DNA of 45,470 bases, from the NCBI GenBank assembly GCA_903970405.1, contig CAJCIT010000064.1:1-45470 (forward strand), given 5' to 3'. This stretch comes from Acidobacteriaceae bacterium (GTDB taxonomy: Bacteria > Acidobacteriota > Terriglobia > Bryobacterales > Bryobacteraceae). The translations under genes were made by a program, and so were the position numbers. Position 1 is the stretch's first letter; the number at the start of each line of letters is the position of its first letter. Shown here in pieces: positions 9,201 through 17,623 of the stretch. The notes under the pieces were generated by a model that was not told the origin of the DNA, ran no database searches, and saw only the letters and a program-made list of their open reading frames with translations.

Positions 9201-11920
9201 GTCACTGTTACCGACTTCAGAGAGCAGAGATTGTTGTCGCCGCCATTCGGATTGATGACGTTCGCGCTTTGCGCATATGCCGACGATACGCCTAAATTGA
9301 GTACGCCGCTTCCCGCGACAGGTCTTATAACCACTCCGGACGCCAGCGAGTAAAAGCTCCCGGAGACCGGACCCAGGCTTTGGGCGATAACCAAAGTGTT
9401 TCCGTTCGTCACGGAGGCAACAGTACAGACATTGCCCGGACACGCCGGCGCCGTTCCCGCCATGTAAATTTTCGCTCCGGATTTCCAGTTCCGGTTAAAC
9501 TCGCCCTGATACGCGGTGTTGGTAACGGTTGAGCCCGAGGCAGAGAAAGTTCCTGAATACACGGATACGTCGCCGCGCATGGGAAGGCTTCCGCTTGTGA
9601 ATGTCCAACCGGCCCACTGGCCCCCATCCGGAAACGGCGTCGATGGGTAAGTCCCGCTTGTTGAAGATGGAAACACCGCGGATGCGGCGGCTGCAATCTT
9701 TGGCGCGGTATGGGGAAGCGTGACGGTTCGGTACGGCGTATTGCAGGTAGCGCCGGAATCGTAGAAGCTTAAACAGAACTGGACCTGGCGGCTCGAAGGG
9801 CTTGTTCCAAAGAAGGCTATCTGTAGGTTGTCTATCGAATTCAGATTGTACGTGAACGGCGAAAATCCCTCCGGCATGCCGCTGGCCCCCCATGCCACAA
9901 AGAGCGGGTCAGTGCCTCCTCTGGTGTAGGAGGCGGTGGTGCTTTGCGAATTGCCGAGCACACCGTTCGCGTTTGTCCAGGCATTGTCGATGTCGTTTAC
10001 GTAGGAGAATACGCCGTTCGTGTTGCCGGTTAACCAAGCAGCGGTCGGCACGGGACCGAAATCGTAACCATAGCCCCTGGTCGACCCATAGGTTTCGCCG
10101 GGTCCGGTAAGGCGTTTAATGAGAATGCCTGTCAGGGGGTCGATATACTCCGCCGCTTTGTTGTTCCAGTCGATGGTGGGCCACGCCATGTGGCCCCAGG
10201 CGTTCGCGTTGTATGGAATCGGCTCCGGATAACTGTTGCCAGGGGGCGGATTCTGCGTGGTGAACTGGCCGCTGACGATTGTCCCCGAACAGTTCAGTCT
10301 GTAGTAGTGGGCGGTATTGGATTGCAAGGCTCGCGAATAAAAATTGGCGTCGCCGGCCTTGTCGGACCTTCGCGTTCCAACGATAAATGACCGCCGCAAA
10401 CCCGCATTTGCGCCCCCTATTCGTTGGTCGGAGTCCGCACCGCTGAACAGCGCCGGGTCCACGTCGTGGACCAGCGGAGTCATCGCGGGCGACTCGCTCA
10501 CCTCGGCGGAGCAGGCAGCCGGCGATGGCGCCGTATAGTTGAGGATCGCCTGCGTCGCGCTTGTTTGCGAAGCTTCCACAGTCAGGGGCTGAGAGAGCTC
10601 CCCTGGGAACATCACCTGTCTATCGGTCAAAATCTGCATACCGGCGGGCCGGCTGATGATCGTCCATCCCGCGGAGAGGCCTGTCGTCCTCGAATAAATG
10701 ATCCCCGGCACAGGTCCGATGGTGAGTTTCCCGTAGAGCGGATCTTCGATAATCACCGTGTCCGTGGATTTTAGGAAGCTGAAAATGTAGTTGCCGGCCG
10801 TTCCAACGATGCCGGCCGGTTGGGAAATCAAGTAAATCGCCGGGCTGTTTGGCGTTGCGCCAACTACCGGAGTCGCGGCATTGGGAACCGGGTTCAGGAA
10901 CAGCAGGAGGGGGTCAATGTAGTAGTTGTCGTAGATCTGGCTTCCATAAGACGAGACATAAACGATGCTGCTATAAATTGTTGCCCAGTTCTGAAGAAGG
11001 ACCTGTGCTCCCAGTTGGTCGACTGATAGTCCCGTTGCGGCGCCAGTATTCAGATAGACCGACCCAAAATGAGCATCGGCGGCCACCCATTGGTTCAGCG
11101 TGAGGTCATAGTACTCGTTCAATGCGTAGCCTTCACCCGAGGGGTTGTCGAAACTGGTGTGCCGGATTCTGGCGGAGATCCGCTGTTCAAAGAGCATCTG
11201 TTCCAGTGCTCGGGCATACTCCGTGGAGGTGGCGCTGGAAGCGGCGTCGAGCGCGACCCACTGGGCAAGCAACGTTCCCGCTATCGGCGTATCTGAGGCG
11301 CCCACCGTCATCTGGCGCACCGAGTTGACGATGGTCTCAATGTCTAGCCAGTACACCGCGCGGTTGACAGGCGCCGGTTGTGGCGCGGTAGCAAATGAAG
11401 TCGCGCTGGAGAGCCAGCCGCCGGAGGCCAGCTCCGTAAAGAGAGTTACGTAGTATGTCGTGCCGCCAATCAATCCCAGCGGGTAAATCGATGTGAACGG
11501 CGGAACCACGGCGCGGCTGCTCATCACGTCGAATACGCCGGGCGCGCTACCGATCTTTACGTAATAAGCCGCCGCACCGGGAGTAGCGGTCCAGAGGAAC
11601 TCGGCGAACGGATCCACGCCGATCGCTAAGTTGGCGGGTATAGTCATGTGTGAGAGGCCGACGCTTTCGGCGATCGCGCCGTCTGCCAGAGACCGGGCGC
11701 GGGGCTCCTGAGCCCATGCCGTTTGCCCCAGCAAAACAAGAGCCAGCAAGAGAGACCCCAGAATGGAGGGAATGGCTCTTATGACAGGGCATGATGGCTG
11801 GGTGAGTGCGCCGTAACAATCGGATGGCTCACAGGCGCAAGGAGAAGGCAGGAAGCGGATACCGTAAAAATTTCCAGTCAGCAAACCACCGATTGACGAC
11901 AAAAAGTAATCGCGCTTCAT
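6233..11920 (-). CDS. Very large secreted hypothetical protein (1,895 aa)
   Basis: An exported protein with no catalytic motif I recognise. The ATG at 11920 has GAGGGAG seven bases upstream. It is followed by an unusual ~45-residue leader, then a classical hydrophobic signal core and AWAQ cleavage site (IPSILGSLLLALVLLGQTAWAQ region). Residues ~90-180 resemble a fibronectin type III-like domain (FLWTATPGAAAYYVKIG, then GGTTYYVTLFT, then TSFAT). The remainder is Gly/Ser/Asn/Tyr-rich and beta-strand-like, with Trp-rich segments and several Cys residues, as in surface or extracellular proteins. Proteins of this style and size are common in soil Acidobacteriota. It stands alone on the minus strand. 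Adhesion or polymer binding is possible but not shown. A stop at 6233 lies 88 bp from the convergent small gene. Confidence 0.75.
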   Translation of the reverse strand: MKRDYFLSSIGGLLTGNFYGIRFLPSPCACEPSDCYGALTQPSCPVIRAIPSILGSLLLALVLLGQTAWAQEPRARSLADGAIAESVGLSHMTIPANLAIGVDPFAEFLWTATPGAAAYYVKIGSAPGVFDVMSSRAVVPPFTSIYPLGLIGGTTYYVTLFTELASGGWLSSATSFATAPQPAPVNRAVYWLDIETIVNSVRQMTVGASDTPIAGTLLAQWVALDAASSATSTEYARALEQMLFEQRISARIRHTSFDNPSGEGYALNEYYDLTLNQWVAADAHFGSVYLNTGAATGLSVDQLGAQVLLQNWATIYSSIVYVSSYGSQIYDNYYIDPLLLFLNPVPNAATPVVGATPNSPAIYLISQPAGIVGTAGNYIFSFLKSTDTVIIEDPLYGKLTIGPVPGIIYSRTTGLSAGWTIISRPAGMQILTDRQVMFPGELSQPLTVEASQTSATQAILNYTAPSPAACSAEVSESPAMTPLVHDVDPALFSGADSDQRIGGANAGLRRSFIVGTRRSDKAGDANFYSRALQSNTAHYYRLNCSGTIVSGQFTTQNPPPGNSYPEPIPYNANAWGHMAWPTIDWNNKAAEYIDPLTGILIKRLTGPGETYGSTRGYGYDFGPVPTAAWLTGNTNGVFSYVNDIDNAWTNANGVLGNSQSTTASYTRGGTDPLFVAWGASGMPEGFSPFTYNLNSIDNLQIAFFGTSPSSRQVQFCLSFYDSGATCNTPYRTVTLPHTAPKIAAAASAVFPSSTSGTYPSTPFPDGGQWAGWTFTSGSLPMRGDVSVYSGTFSASGSTVTNTAYQGEFNRNWKSGAKIYMAGTAPACPGNVCTVASVTNGNTLVIAQSLGPVSGSFYSLASGVVIRPVAGSGVLNLGVSSAYAQSANVINPNGGDNNLCSLKSVTVTYAADGVTPISPVQGELCEYFVQGNPGLWLFIPSTGESRFLSPLYLDNSASAAAVVDRTITNGYTAHWTNGSFDSADPNKLYIWFSYGGGPHPVGATYDEAANSIMTVTYQPSCNYKSYNHSLYSNVKYANGADTTKYWFQAPMWADTCLTYNSTKFAISNNTWLDHDVVDSPSWKPSMASSYGIGIGVAGIRDGAVLISSTPGGQDTANGLWIVNASTGALEFSGSSLGGAAGATEGYPLRWGVNHSTDVGTPPGTFGIEVNQADGNELNGMPSFTSYGRGPFVFQPATLLKGAVFSTDTSIPADSSILQACPTGLAANLVSQGASGNNCITFQSRMACSAVPYWPSPGNVTLNTPVPYPAAGDISTIPFSYFSSTAGIKAGMYLYVSNFNSRGSAGGPSEAQFKQYYPGYELIYVSTVNANSLTVVRGVNGVTGQTLPAYTNAAYPAALGPNTTGNAVGVVFLMTGLQSPEAKDWPCQYGPTDIAGLPLWSQPAQIQPGDLYTDWGQLNQWGEWEDWQIVSVTPLGGANYQFVASRSPTSQSNYCVLPGNIHAWPDQWSGYMLPPCGTDIISTADPSAGWDYEFVGIGHASFGFGGSSAYATITSASDSADPYTVWHGISVMSPANPFAENPLTYTTPSMVPFDGYSPSYNWQSYPSQTQFSSPNPSDSGWLVDFHALNPPAGNTQGQGNVLGNQNCGTGALVGGASTVWKWHCTYPYKVMPVFASAGPNVMREVSSPKQGNVIDDATPWEFCVAYASNECRSGSVSGDVYMAVPQAGGQTEGNLGTCVTNYFEEFVPCVLNLEYSGGAIVQGSILNTAVNTWRKLTNAFNLPGTQWAYSSATVDPTGQWAMFACDWCNGDRTDLYAAKLPSFPWNGPYDTNNFVPLTVTLGGSTEYGQARIRFGYVENGGNPANFYCTQRADQCMTSSVVTPFAFVSEGANWANCAAGCALTVPSLPGRVLFYVIDRRSSPSGPEITSEMRTFVSP

Positions 11921-12618
11921 TGACTTGCTCCCTCGATTCGGATGCTTTCTGGAGAAACACAAAGGAATTACCAAACAACTAGAGGGCATTATTCGTGCCA
12001 CGCTCGAACGACGGCTAATAGGGACCTTATTCGACGCTTAGCTTCCGGTGGAAATTCGCTGAGAGCTCGACGCCACCTCGGAGCGATTCGCCGGTTATGA
12101 CCGCAACGTGTCAATTGACGGCCTAGAGTCGCATTGCAACCGCGAATTTAGGCTCTTAGGGCGCCTGTAATTTTGAGAAGTAGCGCATACGAATCATTGG
12201 AGTGTCAGACGGTAAAATCTACGCGCAATTATTGCCGGGTACTCAAACTGCTGCTGCTCGTTAGGTGACTATTCTGCCGGTCATTCGAGATTTTACGCGG
12301 CGCGCGCAACGCTGATAAAGCGAGCCCGTTTTTACTTAATCCGATATCTCTAGTTAAGTTAGGATTAAAGCTGATTCGCGACTGTCAGGCATAGGCACAT
12401 GGAACGCGGTTCGTTATCCGCTTGCATACGCGCGCGGTTCAGGAGCGGCGGCCGGGGGATTTGCCGTGCCACAGCCACTGCCGCCGCCACGCCGCGGGAT
12501 GCCTCTCGCCTCGATGGGGCCGCACGGCGCTTTAGGGTGGTAAACAGGCTGAATATGGCCCGCGTCCCGGCAAGACATTCGACTCGGAGCGGCGTTGGCG
12601 GCGCCGCTTCGGCGGGTA
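11921..12618. other. Gene-free stretch (~700 bp) upstream of the giant secreted gene
   Basis: I see no protein-like frame here. Contents: the ribosome-binding site of the secreted protein gene next to 11920, an inverted pair TTAATCC (12336-12342) / GGATTAA (12362-12368), an inverted GTAAAATC / GATTTTAC pair at about 12211 and 12288, and the dispersed repeat at 12413-12442. The AT-rich block 12160-12370 is the likely promoter and regulatory region. Confidence 0.5.
12413..12442 (+). repeat. Dispersed repeat, copy 2 (TTATCCGCTTGCATACGCG type)
   Basis: Second copy of the element at 5598-5625. It has the same order of sub-motifs (GTTA, CCGCTTGC, TACGCG, CGGTTCAG) and a small CG insertion. It is downstream of the ABC ATPase gene in non-coding DNA. 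Confidence 0.6.
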
Positions 12619-13395
12619 TTACTCCTCGTCGATCTTGCCGTGAATCTCCAGACGATCCATGGCCAGGAAGTACTTCACATGCGGATGTTCGCAGGCCTCC
12701 AGTTCGTCCAGAGGCCCAAAATAGATCGCTTCGCCCTTATAGAGAAACATCACCGTGTCGGCGACCTTGCGCATTAGATCCAGATCGTGGGTGACAACAA
12801 TCGAAGTCAGGCTTAGTTGCCGCTTGAGGCGCAGCATTACGTTGCCCACGTCGTCACTCATGATGGGATCCACCATGGTGGTGGGCTCGTCATATAGGAT
12901 ACATTCGGGCTGGGCGGCCAGGGCACGGGCGATGGCGACGGCTCGTTTGTAGCCTGTCGAGAGGTCGGCGGGATAGAGGTCGCGAACGTGGCCGAGGTCG
13001 ACCATGTCCAGCAGGCCATTCACAACATCCTCTTTATTCTGAAAGTCGTAATCCTCACGAAGTTCAAGCGAAAAGAGGATGTTTTCGCCCACGGTGAGCG
13101 AGTCGAACAGCGCGCCGGATTGGAACACCATGGTGACCTTCTTCCTGATCCGGCGCAAATCAGCCTCCGGCATGTGGGTTATATCCTGATGAGAAACAAT
13201 GACTTGCCCGCTATCCGGCTTGAGGAATCCCATGACGTGACCAAGGCTGACCGACTTGCCAACGCCGCTGCGTCCGATGATGGCGAGCGTCTGGCCCGGG
13301 TTCACCCAGAAGTTGACGTTAACTAAGACGGGACGGTCGAACGTCTTAGAGACTTGACGGAACTCGATGTAGTGCGGAAATTGCTGGTTCGGCAT
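12619..13395 (-). CDS. MlaF/Mkl-type ABC transporter ATP-binding protein
   Basis: A 258-aa nucleotide-binding subunit of the Mla/Mce lipid-transport class, which moves phospholipids between the membranes. Walker A is GRSGVGKS (41-48), followed by the Mla-typical SVSLGHVMGFLKPDSG. The Q-loop is VFQSGALFDSLTVGENI and the H-loop is VVTHD. Two positions are atypical: the ABC signature reads LSTGYKRAVAIARAL rather than LSGGM/Q, and the D-loop region reads EPTTMVDPIMS rather than GLDP. The permease (MlaE) and substrate-binding (MlaD) partners are not adjacent in this window. No Shine-Dalgarno is obvious before the ATG. Confidence 0.85.
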   Translation of the reverse strand: MPNQQFPHYIEFRQVSKTFDRPVLVNVNFWVNPGQTLAIIGRSGVGKSVSLGHVMGFLKPDSGQVIVSHQDITHMPEADLRRIRKKVTMVFQSGALFDSLTVGENILFSLELREDYDFQNKEDVVNGLLDMVDLGHVRDLYPADLSTGYKRAVAIARALAAQPECILYDEPTTMVDPIMSDDVGNVMLRLKRQLSLTSIVVTHDLDLMRKVADTVMFLYKGEAIYFGPLDELEACEHPHVKYFLAMDRLEIHGKIDEE

Positions 13396-13428
13396 GGGTT
13401 GTGACGTAACGCGACTGATCCGCGACCT

Positions 13429-14106
13429 TCAGGACGCTTCAGAGCCGCGACCGTAAGGGAGCGACTGCGGAAAGCAAGTCTTCCCGGCACAACCGGTCGC
13501 TCCCTGACGGTCGCGGCTCAGTTGATCGCGGCTCAGTTGGCCGGCCTGGCGCCAGTCATCGGGACAGTTGAGATTCTGGAGCGGCGCCGGCAGTTCCAGA
13601 TAATCGACGGTCAGCCGCTTTAGCAAGTTCGTCATGCGGTAATCGCCTTTGCGGATAGAGTCTTCGACAGCGGGGAGGCAGTTCCGATGGTATACGGCAC
13701 AGAGCGGATGAACCTGGCTATTTCCTTCGAAGCTGCCGGGATCGCGAACGGCCACGGCTTGCGCGGCGGTTTCAGAAGCGGCATCGAGGAGGCTTCGCAG
13801 AAGTGGCTGCGTGACTTCGGGAATATCGATCGAGACCACCAGGTTCCAGTCAGCGCGAGTTTGGGCGAGCGCGGTTTCCAGGCCCCCGAGAGGTCCGAGG
13901 CCGGGATGCAGATCGTCCCAACAAGCGCCATGGCAGAGAGCCCCGTAGCGGGCGTCCGGTCCCAGCACAATGGCGGCGCCGGCGGCGGCTTCAACCAAGC
14001 CGAACATATGCAGCAGGAGGGGCTGGCCATTCCACGGCAACAAGGCCTTATCGCGCCCCATACGGATGCTGCGGCCCCCCGCAAGGACATAGCCCGCCGC
14101 ATGCAT
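13429..14106 (-). CDS. mobA: Molybdenum cofactor guanylyltransferase-like NTP transferase
   Basis: MobA attaches GMP to molybdopterin to form MGD. The protein starts MHAAGYVLAGGRSIRMGRDK (the LAGGxSxRMGxDK nucleotide-binding signature), followed by ALLPW. DLHPGLGPLGGLETAL and VVSIDIPEVTQPLL correspond to the GPLxGL and metal-binding D-x-P motifs, here D-I-P instead of D-M-P. I chose the ATG at 14106 because it puts the signature at the N terminus; an upstream start at 14244 adds an unrelated stretch. The last ~30 residues (from QLSRDQ to the end GRGSEAS) are encoded by a REP-like repeat, so the natural C terminus has been extended by repeat sequence. The length is 225 aa; other cytidylyl/guanylyl transferases of this fold are possible. 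Confidence 0.75.
   Translation of the reverse strand: MHAAGYVLAGGRSIRMGRDKALLPWNGQPLLLHMFGLVEAAAGAAIVLGPDARYGALCHGACWDDLHPGLGPLGGLETALAQTRADWNLVVSIDIPEVTQPLLRSLLDAASETAAQAVAVRDPGSFEGNSQVHPLCAVYHRNCLPAVEDSIRKGDYRMTNLLKRLTVDYLELPAPLQNLNCPDDWRQAGQLSRDQLSRDRQGATGCAGKTCFPQSLPYGRGSEAS
13442..13519. repeat. REP-like inverted pair inside the 3' end of the mobA-like gene
   Basis: The arms are GAGCCGCGACCGTAAGGGAG (with CGAC, 13442-13465) and CCGGTCGCTCCCTGACGGTC (with GCGGCTC, 13493-13519), the same family as at 5541-5712. A further partial GATCGCGGCTCAGTTG follows. Unlike the earlier copy it lies within a reading frame. Confidence 0.8.
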
Positions 14107-14262
14107 GCCAGAATGGTAGCATCCAAGGGTTTGGATTGGGACTATAATCGGAACAACATAGTGTATCCGTTTTGTTTTACGATGTGAGTTGGCGGGTCTT
14201 TCATATGGAACAAGCAACTGAATGGGAGGGGCGATTGTACTCAAGCATTCGCTAATCCCGCC

Positions 14263-15966
14263 ATGCTCCGCCTCCCCCGCCGGAACGGCTACTTCCCGCT
14301 CTTTGCCGCTGTGCTCTGCGCCTGTGCCGCGACGAGTGCGTTCGCGGGCGCCGAACCGCGGAGCCCGCGCGTCGAGGCGATACGCTTCTGGTCATTTGGC
14401 GACGTCACCCGGGTAGCGATCGAAACCCGCGGCAGCTACAAGATCCATACCGAGCAGATCGAACGCCCGGCTCGTCTGTTCTTTGACCTGCGTGGGCTGA
14501 AGCCGCCGGCGGCCCAGACGAAAGGCGTTCACTCCATTCAAGTGGGCGACCAGCTTGTGAAGCAGATCCGCGTGGCGGAGACAACACCGGGCGTGACCCG
14601 CGTGGTCTTCGATCTGGAATCGCCCGTGGAGTTCACGTCGTCACAACTGGCGAACCCTGACCGCCTTGTGATCGAGATCCGGGCCAAAGGTCCAAACGCC
14701 GGCGCCCTGAATGTCACCAGGAGCCAGATGGGCGGAAAGCGCTTCGATGATGGATCGGACGCGCCGGTGGCAGGCGCCTTGCCGGACTTCCCGGCCGATA
14801 ACCCCAAGACAAGATCCTCCACGGCCTTCGATCTTCCCGCGCGGGTTCAATCGCCAAAGCAAAGCCCCGACCTGGCGGCTCTCTACCCGCCGCCGGAGCT
14901 GCCTTACCAGGCGCCGGTGCTGAATCCCACGTTGCGCGCTGTTCTGTATGGACCGCTGGAGCGTCTTCGCAGCGCGCCTGTTCCCCCTTACAACGGGCCA
15001 GCGGAGGCGCGCCGCGCCGATCAAGCGGGGACGCGCCGCGCGGATCCAGCAGGCACGCGGAAGGACGCCGCCAGAACGGCGCCGTTGCCCCCGGACAAGA
15101 TTGCGCCGGCGGTGGATCTACCTACGCTCGACGGTCCGATGCCTATCGTGAAACCGGCTGCGGCGGCGGCCGTGACCGCGTCGAACGCGGGGCCCGCGTC
15201 CGCGCCGGCCAAGATCGACAGCAGCGGTAACCGCTCGCTGGTTCGGGTGTTCGGGCTCAAGCTGGGAAAGATTGTCATCGATGCGGGACATGGCGGCAAC
15301 GATACAGGGACGATCGGGCCTCACGGGCTGCTTGAGAAGGAACTGGTGCTGGACGTTGCGTTGCGCCTGGGGCAGTTGATCCAGACGAAGCTGGGCAGCC
15401 AGGTGGTCTACACCCGGTCCGACGACACGTTCATTCCGCTCGAACAGCGGACCAAGATCGCCAATGACGAAAAAGCCGACCTGTTCATTTCGATCCACGC
15501 CAACTCGGCGCCCATCGCCAACGCCACCGGGGTTGAGACGTACTATTTCAACTTCACAACCGAAAAAACGGCGCTCGATTTGGCAACGCGCGAAAACGCG
15601 ACGGCGGAGAGTTCCATCCACGAACTGAACGATCTGCTGCAGCAGGCGGTCCTGAAGGCCAAGGTGGAGGAATCGCGGGAATTCGCGCAGAAGGTGCAGG
15701 GGTCGCTTTACGGCATGTCCGCGAAGATGAATTCACGCGCCCGGGACCGCGGGGTTCGAAAAGCGCCGTTCGTTGTATTGATCGGCGCGACGATGCCATC
15801 GATTCTGGCGGAAGTGGGCTTCGTCAATAATCCGCACGATGAACCGCTTCTCAAGAAGGCCGACCAGCGGCAGAAGATAGCCGAGGCGCTCTTTAAGGGA
15901 ATCGAGCAATATTCGAACACGTTGAGCCACGTCCAAATGGCTCGCGTAAAGTCAGAAGGCCAGTAG
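14263..15966 (+). CDS. N-acetylmuramoyl-L-alanine amidase with AMIN domain (AmiC-type)
   Basis: A periplasmic peptidoglycan hydrolase that cleaves the MurNAc-L-Ala bond during septum splitting. Order: signal peptide (1-~29, cleavage after SAFAG), AMIN domain at ~36-142 for septal targeting, a ~190-residue Pro/Ala/Arg-rich linker containing imperfect R-A-D-x-A-G-T-R repeats (250-266), and a C-terminal Amidase_3 domain from ~333. Zinc ligands are visible as H343 (DAGHGG), E358 (LLEKE), the His of SIHANS, and the late catalytic Glu of LAEVGFVNN. The total of 567 aa is long for the family because of the linker. The start is the first ATG that leaves an intact signal peptide. It is divergent from the mobA-like gene and convergent with the polysaccharide operon. 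Confidence 0.93.
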   Translation: MLRLPRRNGYFPLFAAVLCACAATSAFAGAEPRSPRVEAIRFWSFGDVTRVAIETRGSYKIHTEQIERPARLFFDLRGLKPPAAQTKGVHSIQVGDQLVKQIRVAETTPGVTRVVFDLESPVEFTSSQLANPDRLVIEIRAKGPNAGALNVTRSQMGGKRFDDGSDAPVAGALPDFPADNPKTRSSTAFDLPARVQSPKQSPDLAALYPPPELPYQAPVLNPTLRAVLYGPLERLRSAPVPPYNGPAEARRADQAGTRRADPAGTRKDAARTAPLPPDKIAPAVDLPTLDGPMPIVKPAAAAAVTASNAGPASAPAKIDSSGNRSLVRVFGLKLGKIVIDAGHGGNDTGTIGPHGLLEKELVLDVALRLGQLIQTKLGSQVVYTRSDDTFIPLEQRTKIANDEKADLFISIHANSAPIANATGVETYYFNFTTEKTALDLATRENATAESSIHELNDLLQQAVLKAKVEESREFAQKVQGSLYGMSAKMNSRARDRGVRKAPFVVLIGATMPSILAEVGFVNNPHDEPLLKKADQRQKIAEALFKGIEQYSNTLSHVQMARVKSEGQ

Positions 15967-15975
15967 TTAGCTCAG

Positions 15976-16626
15976 CTAGACTTCTTCAGCCCCGCCATCC
16001 ACATTGCCCGTCTGAGAGTTCCAGGCGGTTTCCGGGGATGCGGGGATGACCAGCGGCGCGGCGGGAACGCCGACGACGACAATACCCGGGAGGACGTCCT
16101 TTGTCACCACCGCGTTGGCGCCCACCACTGCGTTATCGCCAATTGTGACGCCGGACAGTACGCAGACCCCCCGCGCGATCCAAACGTTGCGGCCAATTCG
16201 GATGGGCAGAGCCTTATAGCCTGAAGTGCGAAGCGGCGCATCCCCTCCCCACACGTGGTTCGCGTCACGAATGCTGACGTACTCGCCGATCATACAGCCC
16301 TCGCCGATCTCGATGCCGGCGAACGACACCAGATGCGCACCGCGCGAGATCACCACGCCATCGCCAATGACGATCTTGCCCGTCTGCTGCGTTTCCAGAT
16401 AGAGTCCTGGATAGAAATAGAGTTCGCGGCCCAACTGAATATCTCCGGTGCCGCGGACCTCCACTTTTCCCAGCAGGACGACGCTGGAGTCGACGGGATG
16501 GCGGATGTCCGCCGCGAGCCGCGCGACGCGCCAGATGCGGGCCGCGCCTTCGAAGTATTTGGTGAGGCGGGCGATGGCTGTAGCGGGCGGCAGCAGCAGT
16601 TGCTTAATGGCGCGCGTCATTTCCAT
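15976..16626 (-). CDS. Left-handed beta-helix (hexapeptide-repeat) O-acyltransferase
   Basis: A 216-aa enzyme of the maltose/galactoside acetyltransferase-like superfamily, which typically transfers acetyl groups to sugars. Hexapeptide repeats ([IV]-G-x-x-x-x) run from ~residue 80 to 190: IVIGDGVVIS, IEIGEGCMIGEYVSI, IRIGRNVWIARGVCVLSGVTIGDNAVVGANAVV. DANHVWGG contains the usual catalytic His. The C terminus VVVGVPAAPLV is the standard exit of the fold. It is the last gene of a three-gene operon (GT4, GT2, acyltransferase) with only 7 nt between it and the GT2 gene, so it probably decorates the glycan built by those enzymes. Confidence 0.88.
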   Translation of the reverse strand: MEMTRAIKQLLLPPATAIARLTKYFEGAARIWRVARLAADIRHPVDSSVVLLGKVEVRGTGDIQLGRELYFYPGLYLETQQTGKIVIGDGVVISRGAHLVSFAGIEIGEGCMIGEYVSIRDANHVWGGDAPLRTSGYKALPIRIGRNVWIARGVCVLSGVTIGDNAVVGANAVVTKDVLPGIVVVGVPAAPLVIPASPETAWNSQTGNVDGGAEEV

Positions 16627-16633
16627 TGATGCG

Positions 16634-17623
16634 TCACTTATATTCGATGATGCCTCGCCCGCGAGATGTGCGGACGTCGTTCCAGAAGGTCAGTTGCCCA
16701 ATGAAAATAGGAATCTGCTGCAAATGAGAATGTATGCCATAAAGCAGAAGCGTGAGAGTGTCTTTGCTCTTCCAGCGGGACTTCCAGGCGCTGCGCAGAC
16801 AGATCAGCGCCAGGAACAAGACAGCGAGGGCAGCGGGCAGAATCGATCGGAGCAGAAACGATGCGGCAAGGGCTGCGGGCGGCAGGCTGAGTAAGACGAG
16901 TGCGCGAATCACGTTGTTCCTGGAATCGCGCTGCCAGAGAGGCTGCGGGCCATTCCGGGTGCGCCGGGCCATATTCGAGTAGGCATAGCCGGCGCGCACG
17001 GCGTGGCGCCAGTATTGCGAGAAACGGGTGATGGCGAGATCGTGACCGGTCATGGGGGCATCGATGTGAAGAATTTTGTAGCCGCGGCCTCGGAGGCGCG
17101 AGCAGAGCTCGGGCTCCTCACCGGCGATCAGCGTCTCATCGAAGCCGCCCGCCTCTTCGAGCGCCGTGCGGCGCATGAGGGCATCCCCACCGCAGAACTC
17201 CGAAATGCCGGGGGGATAGACCCAATCGAGATCGAGCACCCGATGGTACGCGTTGAGATGCGGCCTGATTTCGCGGCGGTGTCCCCACACCACGGCGATG
17301 TCGCCGCCGGTTACGGCGTCGAGCGCAATCCGCGCGAATTCCGGATGCAGAATGGTGTCGCCATCGAGAAACAGGATCCAGGCAGCGTGGGCGGCTTGCC
17401 AACCGGCGTTGCGGCCGCTGGCCGCCGAGTTGCGTCTTGAAACGAGCACCTGAGCGCCCATTTCAGTGGCCACCGAGACGCTTCGATCGACGGAGCCGGA
17501 GTCCACGTAGATGACCTCAAGCTGGCAGGGCCGATCCATCCGCCATACCGAGTTCAAGCAGCGGGGCAACCGCTCACCTTCGTTCCGCCCGATGATGACC
17601 ACGGACAACAGATTTACGGCCAT
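16634..17623 (-). CDS. Glycosyltransferase family 2 with C-terminal membrane segments
   Basis: A 329-aa GT-A enzyme that transfers a sugar from a nucleotide donor in surface polysaccharide synthesis. Visible motifs: SVVIIGRNEGERL at the N terminus, YVDSGSVDRSV, the DxD-type LFLDGDTILHPEF, and FCGGDALMRRTALEEAGGFDE with E-x-P-E-L acceptor-site residues. Two hydrophobic segments at ~245-290 anchor it in the membrane. Its start overlaps the GT4 stop by 10 nt (17614-17623), which implies coupled translation. The donor and acceptor sugars cannot be read from the sequence. Confidence 0.9.
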   Translation of the reverse strand: MAVNLLSVVIIGRNEGERLPRCLNSVWRMDRPCQLEVIYVDSGSVDRSVSVATEMGAQVLVSRRNSAASGRNAGWQAAHAAWILFLDGDTILHPEFARIALDAVTGGDIAVVWGHRREIRPHLNAYHRVLDLDWVYPPGISEFCGGDALMRRTALEEAGGFDETLIAGEEPELCSRLRGRGYKILHIDAPMTGHDLAITRFSQYWRHAVRAGYAYSNMARRTRNGPQPLWQRDSRNNVIRALVLLSLPPAALAASFLLRSILPAALAVLFLALICLRSAWKSRWKSKDTLTLLLYGIHSHLQQIPIFIGQLTFWNDVRTSRGRGIIEYK

